From Cellvibrionales bacterium UBA2034 (GTDB taxonomy: Bacteria > Pseudomonadota > Gammaproteobacteria > Pseudomonadales > UBA7239), in the NCBI GenBank assembly GCA_002333095.1, contig DDBK01000163.1, positions 20,785 to 27,144 of the forward strand: a DNA stretch of 6,360 nt, given 5' to 3'. This document shows positions 1-5,067 of this stretch, piece by piece (within the stretch, counting starts at the first letter, position 1; each line of letters starts with the position of its first letter). A model generated the notes under the pieces. The model had not been told where the DNA came from, searched no databases, and saw nothing but the letters and a program-made list of their open reading frames with translations. The position numbers and the translations under genes were made by a program.

Positions 1-85
1 CGACGGCTGCCAGCAGGCTTTTTTCCCACTGCGGGATATCGCTGGTAGCGCGTTCGGCATCTTCACGTGTTTCACAATGGCTCAT
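1..85 (-). CDS. 5' end of a divergent gene, possibly a TetR-type regulator (partial)
   Basis: Only the first 28 codons are inside the window; the gene runs off the left edge. The start is the ATG at 85-83, preceded at good spacing by an AAGAGGGA Shine-Dalgarno sequence (99-92). The visible protein begins MSHCETREDAERATSDIP and continues QWEKSLLAAV. A charged, probably disordered leader followed by a helix of the pattern W-x-x-x-LL-x-A is how many TetR-family repressors begin, before their helix-turn-helix, but the diagnostic part is outside the window. Context fits: it is divergent from an ipd operon, and mycobacterial ipd genes are controlled by the TetR repressor KstR2. The existence of a gene start is well supported; the regulator call is inference from position and a weak N-terminal resemblance. 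It could equally be an unrelated protein. Confidence 0.6.
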   Translation of the reverse strand, partial: MSHCETREDAERATSDIPQWEKSLLAAV

Positions 86-186
86 CAAGGATCCCTCTTG
101 GCTGGGCGGTGCGATTGTTCTCGCAGCATACTAGCATAACTGTCTGTTTATTAAAGGTTTTATGAAGAAGATTGCGGCAGTTTGCA

Positions 187-216
187 TTGACAGTGGCCCC
201 TTCCGGAACGTAGTAT
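187..216 (+). promoter_or_regulatory. Sigma70-like promoter of the ipdA operon
   Basis: A perfect -35 hexamer TTGACA (187-192) is followed after 18 bp by TAGTAT (211-216), which matches the -10 consensus at four of six positions including the key A and final T. Transcription would begin near 222-225, giving a leader of about 60 nt before the ipdA ATG. The promoter points at the operon and is overlapped by the two palindromes described separately, so it looks repressible. No experimental start is available; the -10 choice is the weaker half of the call. Confidence 0.6.
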
Positions 217-239
217 CACGCCGCTTTCCGGAACGGCCA
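194..239. promoter_or_regulatory. Two TTCCGGAA palindromes in an inverted repeat: putative operator
   Basis: An identical 10-mer TTCCGGAACG occurs at 201-210 and 226-235, and its core TTCCGGAA (201-208 and 226-233) is itself a perfect 8-bp palindrome. The flanks add a second layer: TGGCC (194-198) before the first copy is mirrored by GGCCA (235-239) after the second. Together they form a 13-bp interrupted inverted repeat with a 17-nt centre. The first palindrome lies in the promoter spacer, the -10 element lies in the centre, and the second palindrome covers the expected start of transcription. This is a typical arrangement for repression by a dimeric regulator. I saw no other exact TTCCGGAA in the window. 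It does not resemble the mycobacterial KstR2 box as I remember it. Binding by the divergent gene's product is inference. Confidence 0.55.
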
Positions 240-282
240 TTTGCCTTCCATTTCCTGTCATCCGATCAAAAGGTAGCAAACG

Positions 283-1161
283 ATGAATAAAGTCATGACG
301 GCGGCTGATGTAGTCAGCCAGCTGCGCGATGGCATGACCATCGGCATTGGCGGTTGGGGTCCACGCCGCAAACCGATGGCGCTGGTGCGTGAAATCCTCC
401 GCTCGAATCTGAAAGACCTCACTGTCGTCGCTTATGGCGGTGCGGATGTGGGCATGTTGTGTGCTGCAGGCAAAGTGAAGAAAGTGATTTTCGCTTTCGT
501 GTCGCTGGATTTTATTCCGCTGGAACCGTATTTCCGTCAGGCGCGCCAGCAGGGCGCGATTGAAACGATGGAAATCGATGAGGGTATGTTCCTGCTCGGT
601 TTGAAAGCAGCAGGGATGCGTGTGCCGTTTATCCCGACCCGTATTGGCCTCGGCACGGACGTGTTGAAACACAATCCTGACATCAAACTGATCCAGTCAC
701 CTTATGCCGATGGAAAAGAATGGGTGGCGATGCCTGCCATCAAACTGGATGCCGCGTTGTTGCATGTTGATCGTGCAGATGCACGCGGTGTATGCCAGAT
801 CAAAGGACCGGATCATTACATGGACGACCTGTTCGCTCGCGCATCAGAAAAAACTTTTGTGACCTGCGACGAACTGGTCGACACCAGTGTGCTGAATAGT
901 GCTGATGAAGCGCGCTTTGTATTCTGGGAACGCAGTGAAACGACAGGCGTTGTGCATATTGCTGGTGGCGCGCATCCGACATCTTGCGCGCCGATGTACG
1001 GCTTCGATGCCAAACATTTCAAAGAGTACAACGGCTCCGTAAAAGAAGAAGGCGGCTGGCAAGCGTATTTTGATAAATACATTGCGTGCAGCGAAAAAGA
1101 ATATCTCGAAAAAGTGGGCGGCCTTGATGCAATCAAGAAACTGCCACTTCCAGTATTTTAA
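283..1161 (+). CDS. ipdA: IpdA: alpha subunit of the steroid last-ring-cleaving CoA hydrolase
   Basis: 292 aa, cytoplasmic, class I CoA-transferase fold. With IpdB it forms the heteromeric enzyme that in Mycobacterium and Rhodococcus hydrolytically opens the last steroid ring of COCHEA-CoA; the Comamonas counterpart is ScdL1. The N-terminal block (residues 17-77) holds GMTIGIGGWGPRRKPM, then LTVVAYGGADVGMLCAAGK, then a VSLD segment, all close to my memory of mycobacterial IpdA, which has about the same length. Residues 97-101 (EIDEG) contain Glu100, which by position corresponds to the Glu near 102-105 of actinobacterial IpdA reported to matter for activity. PTRIGLGTD (118-126) and SPYADGKEWVAMPAIKLDAALLH (from 139) follow the family pattern. 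The start is set by AAAAGGTAG about 9 nt upstream. It is first in a four-gene operon, 14 nt from ipdB. The family call is very secure; exact substrate is inferred from orthology. Confidence 0.93.
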   Translation: MNKVMTAADVVSQLRDGMTIGIGGWGPRRKPMALVREILRSNLKDLTVVAYGGADVGMLCAAGKVKKVIFAFVSLDFIPLEPYFRQARQQGAIETMEIDEGMFLLGLKAAGMRVPFIPTRIGLGTDVLKHNPDIKLIQSPYADGKEWVAMPAIKLDAALLHVDRADARGVCQIKGPDHYMDDLFARASEKTFVTCDELVDTSVLNSADEARFVFWERSETTGVVHIAGGAHPTSCAPMYGFDAKHFKEYNGSVKEEGGWQAYFDKYIACSEKEYLEKVGGLDAIKKLPLPVF

Positions 1162-1175
1162 TCAGGAGAGCAAAC
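1162..1175 (+). promoter_or_regulatory. Ribosome binding site of ipdB
   Basis: The short gap between ipdA and ipdB contains AGGAGAG (1164-1170), a near-consensus Shine-Dalgarno sequence 5-7 nt before the ipdB ATG. It fixes the start and shows that the beta subunit is translated independently within the same message, as expected for a 1:1 heteromer. Confidence 0.75.
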
Positions 1176-1943
1176 ATGACAGATCACAGTTTGGTAGACC
1201 TGATTATCTGTGCAGCTGCACAGGCGTGGAAAGATGACGGCGAAGTGTTGGCGACTGGCATCGGTGTGGTGCCGCGCCTTGCTGCATCGCTGTGCATGAA
1301 AAGCATCAACCCCGACATCATGATGACGGATTCTGAAGCTTGGATTGTCTCTGAACCGGTGCCGGTTGGTCCGCGCGGTGATTACAGGCCAAAGTTTGAA
1401 TCGTGGATGGGCTTCTCGCGTATTTTTGACAATGTGTGGGGCGGCAAGCGCCACGCCATGGTTGGCCCAACGCAGGTGGATCGTTACGGCCAGGCCAATA
1501 TTTCCATGATCGGTTCCGACTACAAGAAGCCGAAGGCACAAATGCTTGGCGTGCGCGGTTTCCCCGGCAACTCCATCAACCATGCCAATTCTTTCTTCGT
1601 ACCGAACCACAACAAGAAAGTGTTTGTGGAAGGTGAGTGTGACATGGTGGCTTCTGTCGGATACAACCCGGCGCGTTTGGCAAAAGGCTGGAAGCTGGAA
1701 GAAGTCGCGGATATCCGCTGGATCATTACCAACCTGTGCATCCTGGATTTTACCGGTCCGGATCATCAGGTCAGTATCCGTTCGCTGCATCCTGGCGTGA
1801 CAGTTGAACAAGTACAGGAAAATACCGGTTTTCCATTGTATGTGCCTGCCAACATCCCGACCACTGCTTTGCCCACGGCAGAACAACTGGCACTGTTGAA
1901 TCAGGTAGATCCACACAACATTCGCGCGACAGCGCTGGGTTGA
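1176..1943 (+). CDS. ipdB: IpdB: beta subunit of the steroid last-ring-cleaving CoA hydrolase
   Basis: 255 aa, the beta-type CoA-transferase partner of IpdA (ScdL2 in Comamonas), cytoplasmic. Family landmarks in order: DGEVLATGIGVVPRLAASL (21-39), the PDIMMTDSEAW segment (46-56), ESWMGFSRIFD (75-85), then HAMVGPTQVDRYGQANIS (93-110). Next come GVRGFPGNSINHANSFFVP (125-143), VFVEGECDMVASVGY (149-163) and DFTGPDHQVSIRSLHPGVT (191-209). Classical class I CoA transferases carry the catalytic Glu of the beta chain in an S-E-N-G motif. Here the corresponding stretch reads S-E-A-W (53-56), so the glutamate is present by simple alignment but the following N-G is lost. That fits a hydrolase that does not hand CoA to an acid acceptor, though I cannot confirm the alignment. 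The next gene starts 18 nt downstream. Confidence 0.92.
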   Translation: MTDHSLVDLIICAAAQAWKDDGEVLATGIGVVPRLAASLCMKSINPDIMMTDSEAWIVSEPVPVGPRGDYRPKFESWMGFSRIFDNVWGGKRHAMVGPTQVDRYGQANISMIGSDYKKPKAQMLGVRGFPGNSINHANSFFVPNHNKKVFVEGECDMVASVGYNPARLAKGWKLEEVADIRWIITNLCILDFTGPDHQVSIRSLHPGVTVEQVQENTGFPLYVPANIPTTALPTAEQLALLNQVDPHNIRATALG

Positions 1944-1961
1944 CAACTAAAGGTAAATTGC

Positions 1962-2405
1962 ATGACTGGCAAAACAATTGTTCCCGCCCTTGAAGGCTGG
2001 TTCACGATGGATGCGGAAAAACCGCATCTCATCGGCACGCAATGCAAAAGCTGCAACACGTATTATTTCCCGAAGCAGTCCTTGTTCTGCAAGAATCCTG
2101 CGTGTAACAGTGATGCGTTCGATGAAGTGCAATTGTCGCGCACCGGAAAAATCTGGTCATTCACCAATGCCTGTTACCAGCCACCAGAGCCGTACGTTGC
2201 CGCTGATCCTTATGTGCCTTACGCAATTATTGCGGTGGAACTGGAAAAGGAAAAAATGATTGTGCTCGGCCAAGCTGTGGAAGGTGTAGATGTGTCGCAA
2301 CTGAAAGCCGGCATGGATGTTGAATTGGTGCTCGAAAAACTGTTTGAAGATGAACAATCAGTCAAGATGACATGGAAGTGGAAGCCGGTGGGAGTGTCTG
2401 CATGA
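1962..2405 (+). CDS. DUF35-type zinc-ribbon/OB-fold acyl-CoA-associated protein, partner of the following thiolase
   Basis: 147 aa, cytoplasmic. The N-terminal rubredoxin-like zinc ribbon is visible as C28-x2-C31 and C43-x4-C48. The C-terminal OB-fold begins around residue 57 with LSRTGKIWSFT, has PYAIIAVELE (86-95) and MIVLGQAVEG (99-108), and ends with a typical MTWKWKPV segment (136-143). Proteins of this family form complexes with thiolase-fold proteins: ChsH2 of Mycobacterium binds the aldolase Ltp2 in steroid side-chain removal, and archaeal relatives bind acetoacetyl-CoA thiolase and HMG-CoA synthase. The tight pairing with the next gene (its TGA overlaps the next ATG) predicts such a complex. 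The start has AAAGGTAA about 8 nt upstream. The domain call is firm; which CoA ester it helps channel is unknown. I see no hydratase domain, unlike ChsH2 proteins fused to MaoC. Confidence 0.88.
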   Translation: MTGKTIVPALEGWFTMDAEKPHLIGTQCKSCNTYYFPKQSLFCKNPACNSDAFDEVQLSRTGKIWSFTNACYQPPEPYVAADPYVPYAIIAVELEKEKMIVLGQAVEGVDVSQLKAGMDVELVLEKLFEDEQSVKMTWKWKPVGVSA

Positions 2406-3583
2406 GCAACGATATTGCGATTCTTGGCGTTGGCATGCATCCATGGGGAAAGTGGGGCAAGAACTTTGTTGAATATGGTGTAGTAGCTGCACGTGCTGCA
2501 TTGAAAGATGCGGGCATTGACTGGCGCGATGTTCAGTTTGTTTCCGGTGCGGCGACGATGCGTTGTGGGTATCCCGGTTATGTTGCCGGTGCAACGTTTG
2601 CACAGGCGCTCGGTTGGCAAGGTGCGGAAGTGAATACGTCTTACGCGGCGTGTGCATCCGGTTCGCAAGCGCTGGCGGCGGCTCGCGCAAAAATTCTTTC
2701 TGGCCAGTGCGAAGTGGCATTGGTCATTGGTTCCGATACTACGCCAAAAGGGTTTCTGAAACCGGCACCCGGTGACAGGCCTGAAGATCCGGATTGGGTT
2801 CGTTTCCGTCTGGGCATAACCAACCCAAGCTATTTTGCGTTGTATGCGCGTCGCCGCATGGAAATTTACGGGGATACGCTGGCAGATTTCGCGCAGGTGA
2901 AAGTAAAAAATGCCGAGCACGGTTTTACCAATCCATATGCGCGCTACAAAAAGAAATTTACTGCAGAAGATGTCGCTGCATCAGCAATGGTGGCTGACCC
3001 ACTGCGCTTGATGGATATTTGCGCAACGTCTGATGGTGCTGCAGCTATTATTGTCTGCTCTGAAGCCTATGCCAAAAAACTGGGCCGTAGTGATGCAGTA
3101 AAAGTCGCAGCGATTTCTACCGTCACGCCAACATTTGCTTCTGCTGTAATCGAAATGCCGGATATCGCCACCGATTCTGCTGTAGCAATGGAAGCGCATT
3201 CATTTCGCGCAGCGCTGCCGATGAAAGCGTATGCTGAAGCAGGCATCGGTCCGGAAGATGTTTCTGTTGCGGAAGTCTATGACTTGTCGACTGCGTTGGA
3301 ACTGGACTGGTATGAAGATCTGCAGCTGTGCGCGCGTGGCGATGCGGCGAAACTGGTGCGCGATGGTGTGACAAAACTCGGCGGCCGTTTGCCGGTGAAT
3401 CCATCGGGTGGCCTGGCCTGTTTTGGTGAAGCAGTGCCTGCACAAGCACTTGCACAAATCTGCGAATTAACCTGGCAGTTGCGCGGTACAGCGGGTGAGC
3501 GTCAGGTGCCAAATGCAAAAGTCGGTATCACAGCCAATCAGGGGCTGTTCGGTCACGGTTCATCAGTCATTCTTAAAAAGTGA
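2402..3583 (+). CDS. Thiolase-fold lipid-transfer protein (SCP-x/Ltp type), putative aldolase or acyltransferase of steroid ring degradation
   Basis: 393 aa from the ATG at 2402, chosen over an in-frame ATG at 2372. It gives the usual SCP-x start (MSNDIAILGVGMHPWGKWG), has GGGAG upstream, and overlaps the preceding stop as ATGA, suggesting translational coupling. Residues 79-91 (TSYAACASGSQAL) hold Cys84 at the thiolase nucleophile position. DPLRLMDICATSDGAAAI (199-216) is typical of the SCP-x/Ltp branch. The usual thiolase Asn-Glu-Ala-Phe region reads AEVYDLST (290-297), with Tyr293 matching the YD motif whose Tyr is catalytic in the steroid aldolase Ltp2. The GHP motif region reads GGLACFGEAVPA (336-347), lacking the thiolase His and also lacking the second Ltp2 Tyr (Val345 there). 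The C-terminal Cys motif is replaced by ANQGLFGHGSSV (378-389). From memory it most resembles mycobacterial Ltp3/Ltp4 proteins. A retro-aldolase or unusual thiolase role with the DUF35 partner is inferred. Confidence 0.85.
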   Translation: MSNDIAILGVGMHPWGKWGKNFVEYGVVAARAALKDAGIDWRDVQFVSGAATMRCGYPGYVAGATFAQALGWQGAEVNTSYAACASGSQALAAARAKILSGQCEVALVIGSDTTPKGFLKPAPGDRPEDPDWVRFRLGITNPSYFALYARRRMEIYGDTLADFAQVKVKNAEHGFTNPYARYKKKFTAEDVAASAMVADPLRLMDICATSDGAAAIIVCSEAYAKKLGRSDAVKVAAISTVTPTFASAVIEMPDIATDSAVAMEAHSFRAALPMKAYAEAGIGPEDVSVAEVYDLSTALELDWYEDLQLCARGDAAKLVRDGVTKLGGRLPVNPSGGLACFGEAVPAQALAQICELTWQLRGTAGERQVPNAKVGITANQGLFGHGSSVILKK

Positions 3584-4961
3584 TCCGGCGTACATCCTCA
3601 AATAGTCGCTTTGCTATTTGCGTTTGTGTGCCATGATCAACAACTGGCATTACATAACCCGGTAACGCCTCGTTCAATTTGAAAAGATTGTGCAAGGTTT
3701 TTGCCGGGATGTTATTCAGATCTGGTAGCCAGCGCTTGATATACGTGCAATCCGGGTCAAATTTCTGTTGCTGCGTCCACGGGTTGAAAATACGGAAATA
3801 GGGTTGCGCGTCGCAGCCCGTAGATGCTGCCCACTGCCAGTTGCCGTTGTTGATGCATGGATCGTAATCAACCAACTGATCTGCAAAATGTTTTTCACCA
3901 ATGCGCCAGTTGCAATGTAAATCCTTCACTAGAAACGATGCGACGATCATCCGCACACGGTTGTGCATGAAGCCCGTTTCTTGCAGTTCCCGCAGCCCTG
4001 CATCGACTATCGGGAATCCCGTCTGGCTGTTTTGCCATGCGGCAATAAATTGCTGTTTATCAGGCCAGGTGATGCGATTGTACTGCTGGTTGAAACAGCC
4101 GCTGAAAACGCGCGGAAAATACAGGCCGATAGAAAAAAAGAAATCCCGCCAGTAGAGCTGCCGCAATAGTGGATGTTCATTGCCCAATACTTGCGCAATA
4201 GCCCACCACGCTTCACGCGATGAAATCACGCCAAAGCGCAACAATGCAGACAATCGACTGGTGCCTGCCAATGATGGAATGTCACGCGTTTGCTCATAGG
4301 CTTGTAATTGGCCAATATTTTTTAGTGCAGCTTTTGCATCATTTGCCGGGGATGTTCTGCTGGTGTTTGCTAGTCCGGATGCAGCGAGCGCCTGCTGCAG
4401 TGAAAAATCCCCATTGATATTTTTTGCCAAATTTTCTGGGGAGGTTTTTTGTGGCCTTGGCACAGGTAACAAAAAGGCTCGCCGGAAAAACGGCGTGAAC
4501 ACAGTGTAGGGTGTTCCGTCTGGTTTCAGTGTCTGCTCAGGCGGATGCAGCGTGACATCATCGATGACATGACACGGTGTAGCGGATTGCCCACAGTATG
4601 CTTGCAATGCAGCATCACGACGTGTGGCATACGGGCTGACATCCCGATGGAAATATACCGCCTCCGCTTTGATTGTGTGCTGAAGGCGTGACAACCCCTG
4701 AACGGGATGGTCATACACTACGTACAATTGTGAGCCGAGTTCACGTAGCGTGGCATCCAGTTCTTGCAGGGCGCACAGCATGTACTGGATGCGTGGCAGA
4801 TCGCCATCCAGCTGGTCCAGCAACGTCTTGTCCAGAATGAAACAGGGGTATACCTGCCCGGATTGGCGCAGTGCCGCATTCAGCGCGCTGTTGTCATGCA
4901 ACCGCAAGTCGCGGCGGAGCAGGACGATACTGTTTGGGTGGATAACGGGGGCTGCGTTCAC
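3573..4961 (-). CDS. phrB: Deoxyribodipyrimidine photolyase (class I, FAD-dependent)
   Basis: 462 aa from a GTG at 4961-4959; E. coli PhrB has 472. It uses blue light and reduced FAD to split UV-induced cyclobutane pyrimidine dimers. The antenna domain opens SIVLLRRDLRLHDNSALNAAL (from 11), with VFTPFFRRAF at 154-163. The FAD domain shows EGTSRLS-like AGTSRLSALLRFGVIS (232-247), YWRDFFF (270-276), GFPIVDAGLRELQETGFMH (315-333), RVRMIVASFLVKDL (335-348), NNGNWQWAASTG (371-382) and PYFRIFNPW (387-395). The electron-transfer Trp triad is complete: W299, W352 and W375, with the same 53/23 spacing as E. coli W306/W359/W382; Asn371 matches the flavin-side Asn378. Glu274 of E. coli aligns with Gln268. 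An open frame continues upstream to 5270 but would run antisense through ipdC and adds nothing photolyase-like. GTG has only a weak ribosome site (GAGC), so the start is the least certain part. It converges on the thiolase gene with an 11-bp overlap. Confidence 0.92.
   Translation of the reverse strand: MNAAPVIHPNSIVLLRRDLRLHDNSALNAALRQSGQVYPCFILDKTLLDQLDGDLPRIQYMLCALQELDATLRELGSQLYVVYDHPVQGLSRLQHTIKAEAVYFHRDVSPYATRRDAALQAYCGQSATPCHVIDDVTLHPPEQTLKPDGTPYTVFTPFFRRAFLLPVPRPQKTSPENLAKNINGDFSLQQALAASGLANTSRTSPANDAKAALKNIGQLQAYEQTRDIPSLAGTSRLSALLRFGVISSREAWWAIAQVLGNEHPLLRQLYWRDFFFSIGLYFPRVFSGCFNQQYNRITWPDKQQFIAAWQNSQTGFPIVDAGLRELQETGFMHNRVRMIVASFLVKDLHCNWRIGEKHFADQLVDYDPCINNGNWQWAASTGCDAQPYFRIFNPWTQQQKFDPDCTYIKRWLPDLNNIPAKTLHNLFKLNEALPGYVMPVVDHGTQTQIAKRLFEDVRRITF
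3599..3620. repeat. 7-bp perfect inverted repeat inside the photolyase 3' end
   Basis: CAAATAG (3599-3605) and CTATTTG (3614-3620) are exact reverse complements around an 8-nt loop, starting 15 nt after the thiolase stop codon. It lies where a terminator of the ipdA operon would be expected, since the convergent genes overlap and leave no intergenic space. The stem is A/T-rich and no clear T-run follows, so intrinsic termination is doubtful. It may only protect the message end or be chance. Confidence 0.3.
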
Positions 4962-5002
4962 AATACTGCTCGTGATATGGCTTTTCTGGCATGCTACCTC
5001 AA

Positions 5003-5032
5003 TTGACAGGGTGCGGTAGCGGCTCTTAGCAT
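5003..5032 (+). promoter_or_regulatory. Sigma70-like promoter of ipdC
   Basis: A perfect TTGACA (5003-5008) is followed after 18 bp by TAGCAT (5027-5032), four of six matches to the -10 consensus. Transcription would start near 5039, leaving a leader of about 30 nt. The geometry copies the ipdA promoter (TTGACAG, 18-bp spacer, TAG-x-AT), which suggests similar expression of the two transcription units. The ipdC gene therefore probably does not depend on read-through. Confidence 0.55.
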
Positions 5033-5040
5033 GCCGCACC
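5010..5040. promoter_or_regulatory. Inverted repeat GGTGCGG/CCGCACC overlapping the ipdC promoter: possible operator
   Basis: GGTGCGG (5010-5016) and CCGCACC (5034-5040) are exact reverse complements separated by 17 nt; a T·G and an A-T pair can extend the stem inward to 9 steps. The arms sit just inside the -35 and just after the -10, so a protein bound here would cover the promoter. It also lies in the upstream region of the divergent photolyase gene. Its sequence differs from the TTCCGGAA sites at ipdA, so the same regulator is unlikely to recognise both by this motif. A hairpin without a regulatory role is possible. Confidence 0.4.
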
Positions 5041-5067
5041 TTTAATGCACTGCTGGTAACCACTGCT

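Noticed and set aside
121..180. Promoter for the divergent minus-strand gene (TATGCT hexamers on the minus strand near 126-139)
   Set aside because: Two -10-like hexamers are present but no convincing -35 at suitable spacing, so I could not support a specific call.
160..672. Open frame (170 codons) on the minus strand over the ipdA start and control region
   Set aside because: It would put coding sequence over the ipdA promoter and the conserved IpdA N-terminus; composition is shadow-like.
1158..1946. Long open frame (262 codons) on the minus strand opposite ipdB
   Set aside because: Its protein is rich in His, Arg and Cys without recognisable motifs, and it lies exactly antisense to a strongly conserved gene, so it is a codon-bias shadow.
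2372..2401. Earlier in-frame ATG for the thiolase-fold protein
   Set aside because: It adds ten residues not typical of the family, overlaps the DUF35 gene by 34 bases, and lacks the GGGAG ribosome site that precedes the ATG at 2402.
2219..2920. Open frame (233 codons) on the minus strand across the DUF35 and thiolase genes
   Set aside because: It covers the junction of two well-supported genes in antisense, has no domain-like sequence, and shows no sign of its own ribosome site.
3599..3620. Intrinsic terminator for the ipdA operon
   Set aside because: The stem is only 7 bp and A/T-rich with no T-run after it; it is kept only as an inverted repeat.
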